In this document: positions 35,431-45,782 of the stretch, one piece after another | Numbering within the stretch: position 1 is the first letter of the stretch | Layout: each line of letters begins with the position of its first letter | Source of the DNA: Pelomyxa schiedti | Taxonomy: Eukaryota > Evosea > Pelobiontida > Pelomyxidae | Length of the DNA: 64,000 nucleotides | Direction of reading: 5' to 3' | NCBI GenBank assembly: GCA_020536535.1 | Contig: JAHLWZ010000076.1 | Location: 9,485 to 73,484 of the forward strand | Made by a program: the position numbers and the translations under genes | The notes under the pieces: generated by a model | What the model was told of the DNA's origin: nothing | Databases searched by the model: none | Seen by the model: the letters and a program-made list of their open reading frames with translations, nothing else

Positions 35431-37252
35431 TCAAAAGCTCTCAAAGAATCCCAGGAAGCATAACAGTGATGCCGAAATAGGGTCCACTCCAAGGCAGTTC
35501 ATTGAAGGTGTGCGGAGCCAATTCATAAAGGATACCGGGCCCGTTCTGGCACTGGATATGTGATCATATGTCGTTATCATCACAAAGTAGGTGTCAGGGC
35601 TGTGCGGATTGTCAATTACGGCGTGGCGCAGTGCTAGGACTCCATGTCTGGGTATCTCCAATCCCGAGTTACAGAATACTTTCCGCACCAGAATTTGAAC
35701 ACTCTCCCTCGGTAGACTCCACTTTCCAAGGCGGACAACAATCGGGGGCATATCTGATTCTAACGATCAGTTTAAGAATTAAATGAGTTGGTAAGAGTAG
35801 GAATGTTGCTGGCATACACGAGATTCGGTCTAAGCTAAGGTTTAATCGCGGTAGCTGTTGGCATACCATCTGCTGATTGGACTCAGGTGGTGTAGGACAT
35901 GTTGGAGCCCTGCATTTGGCGTACTTACTTGGGGCGCGGGACCTGAGACTAAACGGTGTACTCATGGATGTGTCAGGGCACTTGGGGAACATTACAACTA
36001 TATTTAGGTCACCAGCTAGATGGTCTCTATTGCGAGCGGAAGGTTAGGGGTTAATTAATTAATTTTCGTCAGTGGGGATGTGAAACCTTGAGGACTTGCA
36101 CAGAGACCTCAGCATAAAAACGTACTGCTCTCTTCCAGTTTTAGTGTCAATGCGGGGTGTTTTGTCAGAAGTTGAGAGAACAACAATCTTGCCAGTTTCA
36201 ACTGAGCACGTGAAGCACGTGAGCTCTTCCGCTGTGTGTGGGTTATTCTCCCGCATCACATAAGAGGTTACTTTACATGAAGAGGAGTCGCTCGCAAAGC
36301 ATTTGCAAGCAATAACAGCAGCAAATAAATCCCCCTCAGACAATTTCCAGTGCAATCTCCATTCTTTTTGAACAGTCACTATTACCTTGGCGCACATGAG
36401 AAGTTCTAAACAGGCTCAAGGAAAGGTACTTTTACAGGGTGTCTGATGTACACAACTCGGTCAACGATGATTGTTGGTTTGTGCAGAGTCACTGGATGCG
36501 CATCTGGACTCCGATTTCCCGGAGCAGAGAAAACTACATGTAACCAACACTAAGTTTGGAAATGGGTGAAAGAGACCAGGCCTACCATCCGGAGTACCAG
36601 AATACTTCTCCAAACCCAACTTTCTGGTGGAAGACTGCACTTCCATTTGCAGTTCTCTCATGGAGGGTGACAATGACAGTGACAGTGAAGACTGTGACTG
36701 TGATTGTGATTGTGATTGGGTTTGTGTTTGTGTTTGAGATTGGGATGAGATTGGGGGGTTTGTGTTCTGAGTGCGAGGCGAGGATGTACGAGGTGTGGTT
36801 GTGTTGCTTCCATCAGAAGCCTCAGAGTCATCACTGCTAGAGCGCCGGTAGTGCTGGTTGAGCCCACGGGGGCTGTTGTGGCTACTGCCGCCGCCTCCAC
36901 ATCCACCAACGCCAAGAAACATGGAATTCAAATCGCTGGGTGATGAAAACTGGTACTGGGCGCACAGGGACGGGGAAGGGGAGGGAGAGGGCGACGGAGA
37001 CGAGGATGAACAGGAGGAAGACGAGGAGGGGGGAGAATGGCGAGGGGAGGACGAAGGGGGCGACATGGAGCGACTCGTGAATTGCATCGTGTCGGCCGCG
37101 ACGGTGAGGAACCCATCGGGGCCCAGCACGATCGTATATGACGACGGGGAGGACGAAGGAGGCCATGGCGACGAGGGAGGGTGTGGTGGGAGCCGTGGTG
37201 GCTGTGTGTGTTGCTGCTGTTGGGGGAGGTAGAATTGGTGTTGGTGGGCCAT
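35431..37252 (-). CDS. Orphan Ser/Gln-rich protein with a possible folded C-terminal half
   Basis: ATG 37252 opens MAHQHQFYLPQQQQHTQPPR. The first exon (to about 36580) is low complexity: Pro/Ser runs, a Gly patch, a phosphosite-like SSSDDSEASDGS and an alternating Ser/Gln/Thr run. Downstream exons look like ordered protein: APGNRSPDAHPVTLHKPTII (about 36520), then VIVTVQKEWRLHWKLSEGDL and CKVTSYVMRENNPHTAEELT, rich in beta propensity and cysteine, then KTGREQYVFMLRSLCKSSRF (to about 36080). More exons are probable to 35431, with GLEIPRHGVLALRHAVIDNP and HSPDTYFVMITTYDHI (35670-35570). A low-complexity N-terminus followed by a Cys-containing beta-rich region would fit a transcription factor, but I do not recognise a DNA-binding family. 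Exon boundaries and even a split into two genes remain possible. Confidence 0.45.
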
Positions 37253-37664
37253 GGTGGGTGGGTGATGTTGGTGGGCCGCGGCTGGGTTTGTGGTTGTGGG
37301 TTTGTTGTTGTCTGGCGGCGCAACTAGGGAGAAGCTGCGTGGTTTCTTGTTTTGGTGGCCAAATATTACGCTGGGTGACCTTTGGGAAAGGAAAAAAAAG
37401 CCACCGCGCCTTATCTGGGACCCGGTGCTTTTCTCAGAAGAACATTTTCGGCTTCGCCAGATTAGAGCTCTTTCTCAGCTGTCTCTAGATGTCATGGACA
37501 ATGTGAAGATTTGTGAAAAAAAAGAGGACGACAGAGAAAAAACCAGAAGGAAACAAAGACTCAATGGCGCCATTTGGTGTCAAAAATATACTCTTACGAT
37601 GCCAAACATAAAAGCTGGGAGATTTTAGTCAAACAAAGGCAAACAAAGGGAGATCTTAGAGGCA
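37253..37664. promoter_or_regulatory. Head-to-head upstream region
   Basis: About 412 bp between divergent start codons of the Ser/Gln-rich orphan and the multi-pass membrane protein. It has no supported exon; a plus-strand open frame starting about 37290 shows no similarity. Confidence 0.45.
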
Positions 37665-38731
37665 ATGTTTAACGGCGACTCTGGCGGGAAGGGGGATGTT
37701 GGTGATACTGACGATATCTATGCTGTGATACGTGCATCCATGGCTTTCAAAATTCATGCGGCTGCCGCTGCAGCACTGTGTTTGGCATCATTCATTGGTG
37801 TGCCTGTGCTGCATAATTCTAGTTTAAAGCAGTAGACCTCACTTGCGTTTTACTCACTCGATTCTTTTTCCCGGACAGCTTGGGTGTTTCTAGATTTTTG
37901 GTACCAGTCACTGCCATGGTACATAAAAATGCCGCATAGTTTGTTCTGATTGGTTAAGGTTCATATTCCCATTTTGGCTGAGCGTGGTTTCCCTGTGTAG
38001 CCATTACTTTATATTTCTGAGACCAACTCGCGACCTTCTAAGTCTTCACTTGGCCTGTTACTTAATCACCAATCTGGTCATTTTCGGTACAGCTTTGTTT
38101 CGCTCTTAGTATCTAAACTCTCTGTAGTCCTGTGGCTATCTATCGATCACACTCGCACATATACGTGGTTCTTGTATTCGTTTATTCTGTGGGGAGCCTT
38201 ATTAGGGGTGCACGCAATCGCTGTTATGGTTCTGGAGAATGCTTACCAGTGGGTTTACGCAGACGGTGTAGTCTATGCGGGTACTCCATTCCATCAAGCT
38301 TAAGTTGATTCCGATTTGACTAGGTGTTAACATGTTCTTGTTTCTGATTTGGATGGACACCCGCTGCAAAATTCCCTGGTTCGTCTGGCCTGCCTTGGGA
38401 ACAGTATTGCCCATGCTGTACCACTATTCTGTTGTAGCACATGCTTCATGGTTTGCTGTTCACGCAATGGCCTTTGCTGACATCAATGTGATGCTGTTCC
38501 TTACTTGGATTATTGTCGGAATGGGTTTCCCGGTATGAAAGGGCGAACAAGTTCCCGTCACCAACTAATGTGTCACAGTGGTTCGCGTTCCCTCTCGTAG
38601 CATGGACCGGAGTTCTTATTGTGCACTACATCATGTGGCCGCCTCCCTCCCGCATTGCCCTCTCTGACGCCTTTGGTATCCAACCATCTCCCTCTTTACC
38701 GTCTCACCCCCTGACAGCCTACCAAACGTGA
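37665..38731 (+). CDS. Multi-pass membrane protein with repeated 2TM-like units
   Basis: No named family assigned. ATG 37665 starts MFNGDSGGKGDVGDTDDIYA, a soluble acidic N-terminus, followed by a helix in KIHAAAAAALCLASFIG. After introns, exons carry WFLYSFILWGALLGVHAIAV and NAYQWVYADG (about 38170-38270), then MFLFLIWMDTRCKIPWFVWP and ALGTVLPMLYHYSVVAHA (38332-38445), then MLFLTWIIVGMGFP joined across an intron of about 42 nt to WFAFPLVAWTGVLIVHYIMW (38580-38640). The pattern of a helix, a WF-x-P motif and a second helix ending in a Tyr/His occurs twice and resembles the 2TM domain known from bacteria and some protists; this is inference. The TGA is at 38729-38731. Exons between 37800 and 38160 are unclear. 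Likely location is an internal membrane; function unknown. Confidence 0.55.
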
Positions 38732-38845
38732 CCAGGCTTGCACTCCCGGAAAAAGTGGAAAAACCAACAACTGGAAATCAATCACCAACACCATCACAAA
38801 AAAATAAAGAAATTCTTCTTCCTTGAGTGACGCCGACGCTTTGTA

Positions 38846-40442
38846 ATGCTAGGTATTCGAGTCGTTTGTTTCGTCGCAGAACGTCATGCAACTGTGAGTG
38901 ACTTTTTGTTATTGTTGTCACAACTAGGCTCGTGGTACATACGTGCTTCACCACCGTCTCCTGCTGAACAAGCACCAGGAGCACAATGCACAACACCAAC
39001 ACACCAACGGCAACAGCAACCGCAACCACAAATACAAATGCAAATGCAAATACAACCACAACCACAACGACAATCACCTCCGCGGGAACAACAGCTAGAA
39101 AGAGTGGTTGTTCAAAACCATGCTACGAGTTGTAGCACACAATCACAGGCCCAGGCTCCTGTCACAGGTAAAAAAAAAAAAACGGGAGAGGGGAACCAAA
39201 GAATCTCGAGTTAACTCTCACTCTTAATCAGCAGAATCTCGCGGTGACATCACTATGACAACAGGAGCGAATGATGCCACTCCTAGGCAACCACCACCTA
39301 AACGGCTGAGGTCACCACCAGCCAATGAAACGGAAGGTACACGTGTAGATCATTCCGTGCAGGCTCCTCCTCTTCCCCCACCTTCCCTTTCTTGTGCTGC
39401 TATACTTGGGGAAAAAGTAGGTGGTAAAGGTACACCACTCCCAAACTAAAACAAAACATCTATATCTCACTATCGTATAAAGAAGCGAGCCAACAAGCCC
39501 CAGGCCCAGATTCTCACATTGCACCAATAATCGAAAAGGCTCTTGAGCAAGCCACTTCACAATTACGTTGTCAAGTGCAGCAAAGTCTGCGTGATATAGA
39601 GGGTTTGTGGTACTTTATTTTGTGTGTCTGTGTAAGATCAGTTGATTCTGAAACTATTATATTGCCTTGCCCCACTCGATTTCCACGGCACCCAAATGAA
39701 ATTCTCCTGCCTTCAATAATACCGTCCACTACCTAACTCACAAAACATCTTGGATTTCTTGTTGTAATTCTCGTATCACTAATGCTTTTGCAGAAGAAAA
39801 TTGGTTGAGGCAGAAGACACAAGTTCTAATCAATGAAAGCAACCCCTTCCTTCTCCCATGCAATATACAACATACTAATACAACCCAACAAGCTTATTTA
39901 CAATAACACAACAGTGCATCGACCGCCCTGGCAGACGAGATGTAGTCCTAGACCTCAAAGACAGAGATATTGAGCGACTGCGTAAACGACTGAACGAAGA
40001 ACGGGAAAGAAATCAATCATGCCCGGCAAGCGAAAAACACCAGCTGGAGCAAATGCGGTCACAATTGCAGGAACAGAAGATAGCACGCGAGGCTCAACTC
40101 CTCCAGCAAGCAATACAACGCAAGGAAGCTGAGAAAACCTATCAAGAACTCTGCGCTGCCGCGGAAAAGAAAGCCGAGGCCGTTGAAGCCGAGTCGGCAC
40201 AAATGGTGCAAAAGGTGAAGCAAATGGAACGGTCAGTACAGGATACACTTGCTGCAATCGATGAAGTGAGGCAAAAGTGTGCTGCTGCAGATGAACTGAA
40301 GAGAACCACAACAAAGGAGCTCACTGAGACCCAGGCTAGAATAGATTCGCTGACAAAGCAAATTGCAGAAACACAGCAGGCAACTACCAAATTCACCGCA
40401 AAACTAGACACCATCCTGTCAGTCTTTAACAAGAACGAATAA
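38846..40442 (+). CDS. Gln-rich/coiled-coil protein of unknown function
   Basis: The start codon is uncertain; ATG 38846 is the first in a frame that reaches the Gln-rich exon (QMQMQIQPQPQRQSPPREQQ, about 39035-39090). Later exons read PPPKRLRSPPANETEGTRVD (39290-39350), IAPIIEKALEQATSQLRCQV (39518-39575) and, from about 39910, a long coiled coil: LKDRDIERLRKRLNEERERN, then EKTYQELCAAAEKKAEAVEA and RTTTKELTETQARIDSLTKQ. It ends KLDTILSVFNKNE at TAA 40440-40442. KRLR resembles a nuclear localisation signal. A C-terminal coiled coil of about 150 residues behind a disordered Gln/Pro-rich region suggests a scaffold or regulator. No family was recognised. Confidence 0.55.
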
Positions 40443-40443
40443 A
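40438..40443 (+). terminator. AATAAA overlapping the stop codon of the coiled-coil gene
   Basis: The TAA stop at 40440-40442 lies inside an AATAAA, with a second AATAAA at 40446-40451. The next gene starts at 40517, so 3' processing must occur within about 70 bp. Confidence 0.6.
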
Positions 40444-40516
40444 ACAATAAAACAAAACATGCTAATTATTGAGCTCTCAAAAGAAAAAAAAAAATTAAAA
40501 ATACGAAGGTGCGTTG

Positions 40517-43500
40517 ATGAGCAGGCGTCGGGGCCGGCAGCGACGGATCTTGGACGACGACAGTGAGGAAGAGGAGGAGATCATTGCTGAGGTGGAGATG
40601 TTGGACGACGATGACAGCGAGAGTGATAGTGATGGTGACAACGACGGCGAGGGGAGCGATGTGTCTCCAAAGAGAAAGAAGAGTCGCAGGGGCAAGAAGA
40701 TTGGGAAAAAGAAGAAGCCCCCGAGTGATTCTGAGAGCAGTGATGGCAAAAGTAGCGGGGGTGACGAAGGGGGTGAAAAAAGCACTGACAGCGGCAAGGG
40801 GGACTATAAGGAAGCTGAAGAAAAGGGAAAAGAGCCGGAGAAAGCAAAAAAGAAGGAAGAGGAAGAGAAAGAAGCAGAAGAAGAGAAAGAAGACGAAGGA
40901 AAACAGAAAGAGGATGAAGAAGAGGCAGAAGAAGAGGGAACGCACCCAGCACCTGACATTGAGGATGGGTCGTCATCTCCGTCACAGGGAGGCGAGGAAG
41001 ATGTAGAAACAGACAACCAAGACGACCCCAAGAAAGAAGCAGAGTCTAGTAGTGAGGAACTACTGAGTGATGAGGAACATGTGCGGGGGAAAAGAAAAAG
41101 GAAGCAGCATGGTGTATCTTTTTTGAGGACAGGACAGTGGAAAGATAAAAGCTACCCGCACGTCACTTTCTATAAGCAGATGAGTGTGAGAAATGAATTC
41201 CTACTGTCTCTTGGAGGTGTATCTTAGTGAATCCACTTAAATTTCCTTATTTTTTTACTCGTGGTTTTGAGACCTTAGTTTTCTATTAGATACCTGCGAA
41301 CTGAAGGATAGATATCAAGAAGAGAAAACTAATTACTACGTGATCCTCAAAAGAATGCTATCGAAGACTACAATGCAGATTGACTGCATGGAATATGCTT
41401 TTCCCACCCAACTACGATTGAAGGTGCCACAATTATATCATTCATTACTCTAATGGGGAGGTTGAATGAAATTGTTCAAACGAACCTGTAGTAGGACCCT
41501 CCGAAATTGGGATCACAAGAATTAATTTTTTTACATAAGGAACATTCCTTTTCCTTGAATGAGTGAGTTTGTCCAATTTTTTTCTTTTTCCAAGTGTCTG
41601 ACTCTTCGTAATTCAGAGTAAAAATTTTACACAAGATTACTGTTGTACCATTTACTGTTCTTGACAGTGACAACACTGATCCTAACAGTACATCACTTTT
41701 TACACGCAAATTTTAACAAAGGAATAGCGTATTACTGCCAGTATGCAGCTGTGCCTATTGGAGACAGTCCTACATTTAAAATAATTCCTCTGGTGGCCAG
41801 TATTGACTACTTTCTGTTAATGGTACCCTGATTCAGAGCCTTCATGAAAGAGAAAGTCATGTCTTAAATCTACAAGGTCCACCAAAACAAGATTGAAACA
41901 GTAAAAGAAATTCTGCACCAACCAAACCACGTGGATATCAACGAGCACCAGCGAGATACCCTATCTACAGCAGTACACTTTGCTGCCGAATTTGGTCACT
42001 CTGAGTTGATGGTACTTCCAACAATATTTGCGTTTGAGACCTGATTGTTGCATTACTAATTTCCTTTCAGTCTTTACTTCTTGACTCCGGTGCTTCACCC
42101 AACTCCCAGGACCGAGATAACTCCACCCCACTACATTTTGCCTCAGTGGAAGGATTTGTTACTACAAAATCAACTAGATGTGCTGAGGTTTCCACCTATC
42201 TCAATAAAGCCAACTAAACACAAAAAAATGAAACAGATTCTCCTAGAACATGGAGCCAGGATAGATTTAAGAGATAAGTGGGATAAAACGGCCTATGATT
42301 GGGTTAAAGACAATCCAGGACATAAGTTGTTTTCACCTACTTTTCTCCCTCTAATTTCTGTCACAGTCCGATTGCTAGAGTCTTTAAGAAATTCCATCCC
42401 CGATTAATATTACCTGATGTCTCACACTCACCCACACCACCTTTACCTTCCGAGACCACTGCAACACACTTGGCACCCGTCAAAAGACCGCCTACTGCAC
42501 ACAAAAAAGCCTCTGCAATGTCCGATTCCCCCGAAAGTCCAATTCCAAAGAAACCTAAAATATCTTCTCTCAAGAAACCTAAAGTATCTTGCGCCAGTAA
42601 TTCCCCTCTTCCTAACCTTATTTGGGTTCACAATGACTAAAAAGATAAACCCGTAGACAAAAAGTTCCCCAATCCCCCTCAACCAGCAGCTAAGATTTCA
42701 AAAAATGTGCCAGAGGTCAAACGTCCCCCTGGTTCAACCACAACCACCAGCAATTCTAAAACGGTTACCCCCCTCACAGCCAACTTACCAAGCACCACTA
42801 GGGCTCTGGCACCCAAGAACAAAGAAACAAAGTCAGTTGTTAAAGCGAAGCAAACTGAAACAACCTTCCCACGCAAAACTCAGGCAATAAGTAGACCCCA
42901 GCAAGCACAACCCTATAAACAACGCCCTTCTCTAGACGAGGCTTCTCTTCCACCTGTACCTCGAAAGGCTCCTGATTTATCACTTGCTATTGGGCCCTCC
43001 ATTGAATCACTCCAAGTACCACTTGTTAAGCGCCAGATCGCGCTCCATGAGCTAATGCACATGACGACTCCAACAAGATTTCAACTGCCTAGTAAATATA
43101 CTATGCCATTTCGTATGTGTGCTCAATCTCAACCAAACTTATTGTATTTGCATAAATGTAGTCCGAGACGACTACCTTAGTCTAGAAGAAGAGATAGACT
43201 CCTCCATTTCGGATCTCTGCGCATCAGGCCATCTAGAACTAGTGAAACCGGCTACAGACACATTTGTTGACTGTGACCGGGTAATGGCCAAACAGAGACA
43301 ACAGTTCAAAGTGCGAGCTTGTCACTTAGAGCTAGCCAGAGCATGGTAAGACCTTTCTTGTCGGGCCATACTTACTTTACCTTCAGGCGGGTAACGAACA
43401 CTGCAAATCAACAAGCATTCAATAGTCTGGCCATATCTGAGCAACAGAGCAAGTCCTGCTTTTTCTACGGCTCTTGGGAGTCGTTGAAAGAAGTTATCAC

Positions 43501-44318
43501 AAATGGTTTTCATCAATGGTTTGGAAACCATCAGGTTACCTCAACGTCTCTTAGCTCCACCTAATTACCTTCAGATTAACATTGGTCATCTCATTGGACT
43601 ATCCACCTACGCCACTAGATGCCTTCCATACCACCCTGCTCCTATGTACTGTCTTGCCTGTGAAGCCAAAATAGGAAAAATGTTAGCATTACCAAATGAC
43701 TGTAAACTTTATGTACCTTACTTTTCCCAATCAATATTCCCTATTAACTTTAGTAGTGGCTCGAACCACAAGTGCTGAAGCAAGCTGGCTATGACTCCGT
43801 TTTTCTAAGGACAGGCTCTCCATGGGCACCAATGTTTGGATTTACTCAAGCTGCGCAGGTAAAGAAATGTATTGTACACTGTGCTAACAGATACCTGGAA
43901 GGTCTATCCAAAATATCTCTTACTCTACCGATCAGTCTATTCGCAACGTCTTAAATTCACAACAAAGTTATCCGGCACTGTACAGCACCCCATTGGTCAA
44001 TTTCAAAAAGGTCTGTCACTAAAATACTTCCTCGGTAGTAATGAACCTTCTCAAGAGTGTTCTCGAATTGGAAAGCTCAAAGAGAACGACGACTTTCTAT
44101 GCTTATGGGACCCAATGCCCATATTCGATGTACACTGTAATATTGTCTGCAAACATCAAGTAAACCTCTGTGATAGCATTCCAGCTCACAAAAAGCATCA
44201 GAGGAGCTTTTTCCAATTATCCAATGACGATGTGACCGTTGCCCTTCTTACACAGATGGATGCTTTTGCACATGAAATGGAGAAGCTGTACGTACCGTTC
44301 CATGACTTTACAAACTGA
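40517..44318 (+). CDS. Acidic-ankyrin-PARP-like fusion protein
   Basis: ATG 40517 starts MSRRRGRQRRILDDDSEEEE. About 200 residues of Asp/Glu/Lys/Ser follow, typical of chromatin or nucleolar proteins, then SFLRTGQWKDKSYPHVTFYK and LKDRYQEEKTNYYVILKRML. Ankyrin repeats follow: INEHQRDTLSTAVHFAAEFG (about 41940-41995), LLLDSGASPNSQDRDNSTPL with HFAS (42072-42140), and ILLEHGARIDLRDKWDKTAY (42238-42297). A Pro/Lys/Thr-rich linker leads to a C-terminal region: FNSLAISEQQSKSCFFYGSW with LKEVITNGF (43420-43515), then IGLSTYATRCLPYHPAPMYC and LACEAKIGK (43590-43680), LKQAGYDSVFLRTGSP (43775-43822) and WKVYPKYLLLYR (about 43905). This order resembles ADP-ribosyltransferase (PARP-like) folds, but the usual His of the LFHG strand reads Tyr, so it may be inactive. 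The PARP assignment and single-gene status are inference; the stop is at 44316-44318. Confidence 0.55.
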
Positions 44319-44659
44319 CTTCATTGTTCAAGGTTGCAAACCACACGCCCTGGGCATATTTATAGGCATGGATTTCTGACAAACCCTTACGACGAGTTTG
44401 TGGCATGAAGTCTGTTGAACGCTTCTGACCTTTTCTCCAGGCAGCTTCACTGTCACATTGTTTCTATCAACAGGCCCGAGGATGTTGATCCTAATTCTTT
44501 GCTGAGGTTCAGTTACCCTAGCTTTGTCAGCATTAGAACTTTCATCAAGAAGCTCAGAACAAAGAAATCCCACTAAACAACGTGCTGAGGCAACTTATTT
44601 TCCAATGTGACTGAAAAGGAGAGTACAAGACATAAAGGAGTTTTATTGCCTACTCGTAT
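44319..44659. other. Convergent intergenic region
   Basis: About 341 bp between convergent stops. Open frames here show no similarity, and no structured RNA was recognised. It probably holds both 3' UTRs. Confidence 0.4.
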
Positions 44660-45473
44660 TTACAAAAGCAAACAACCTCCCCCTCCCCCACTCTTTCCAC
44701 TGCCCTTGGCTTTATGTGGTGTCTGCTTTCTTGGCTTCTTTGCCGCGTCGGCCTTGGCTTTGTCCGCGTCTTCTTTTGCTTTCTTTTCACCCGTCGCCTT
44801 CAACACGTTCTCAACCATAGTTTCGAACATTGTGTCAATGTTCTCCCCAGAGACGGCCGAAGTCTACAAATGAAATGAGTTTAGGTTGTGTTGTGTATCT
44901 CGAGCTATTTGGATACACACCTCCCAGTAAGTAGCGTTTATGGAGGCAGCGTAGTCTTCTGCCTGCTGTCGAGTGACTGCAGGCTTCAAGTCTTTCTTGT
45001 TGCCTACAATAAAGACCTGACTTGATGGGTCTAAGTTGAATCGCTCTATCTGCTTTTGCCACTGGGTGACACACTCAAACGAATAGTGATCCGAGAGATC
45101 GAATACAATGAAGAACCCTTCATTGTTCGGAGTGAATAATGGTAGGTAAGCGAGCAAGTGAAACAACCTTTGCATTTCTTAAATATAGAAAGTGTTACAA
45201 GTGCAAATTTCTCTTCACCAGCAGAATCCCAAGTCTGAAGTATTTGTTAGGACACATTTCGCCACATCACTGGTTTTTTGTTTCTCAAAAAAAAAAGTAA
45301 ACCTTCACGACTACGTTGCTTTTCCCGATTTTAACGGTTTTTGCGTGGAAGCCCTCACCGTCAGGAGTAAGAGTGACGGTTGACGACGGCTTTCCGGCGA
45401 TATAACACGTAACTATAGCAGTCTTACCGGCCCCAGATTCACCAACCACCATCAGCTCCACCGGATCTGCCAT
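44660..45473 (-). CDS. Divergent Rab/Ras-like small GTPase with CLLL tail
   Basis: ATG 45473 starts MADPVELMVVGESGAGKTAI, giving the P-loop GESGAGKT. The next exons, joined by inference, give the G3 region TWDSAGEEKFALVTL (normally DTAGQE), so the catalytic Gln is Glu and the preceding Thr is Ser. They continue FKKCK joined to GFFIVFDLSDHYSFECVTQW, then G4 GNKKDL and G5 TSAVSG. The C-terminus is helical and Lys/Ala-rich (EKKAKEDADKAKADAAKKPR) with a Gly run and ends CLLL at 44660-44662, a CaaX box predicting geranylgeranylation. An in-frame extension upstream of 45473 was rejected because it lacks GTPase similarity. It is head to head (309 bp) with the paxillin-like gene. The subfamily (Rab-like or Ras-like) is unresolved, and GTP hydrolysis is probably slow or uses another mechanism. 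Confidence 0.78.
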
Positions 45474-45782
45474 TCTTCTGTTTTTTTTTTTAAATATTTC
45501 TTGTTTTTTCTGGGCGTTGCAACGTTCAAGGAAGTCGTTCGATTTGATGAAGAGATTGCAGGCGCTGGAAACACAAGTTTTCTCTGGGCTTCCACCGTTG
45601 AAATGACCACAATTCCTATGCACTATGGAATTTGAGGCAGTCCTTGAAGGTAGTACCCTTAGGCGGTACAACGGTACCAAAAAGTTCACATACCAATTTC
45701 GTTGTAGACAGATTACCTGAAACAGAGTTGTGAGTGACAATCAAATTAATGTTAATATTAAGTTACACCTACTACGTAGGAC
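45474..45782. promoter_or_regulatory. Head-to-head upstream region of GTPase and paxillin-like genes
   Basis: 309 bp between divergent start codons, A/T-rich next to the GTPase start. No defined promoter element was recognised. Confidence 0.45.

Noticed and set aside
36858-37488. Plus-strand frames rich in Gly/Glu/Asp
   Set aside because: They are the complement of the Pro/Ser-rich first exon of the minus-strand orphan; no independent support.
40466-41031. Minus-strand Phe/Leu/Ser-rich frames resembling membrane proteins
   Set aside because: They are antisense of the Glu/Lys-rich acidic exon; hydrophobicity is an artefact of GAA/AAG complements.
45474-45740. In-frame N-terminal extension of the Rab-like GTPase
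   Set aside because: It lacks GTPase similarity, and family proteins start just before the P-loop as at 45473.
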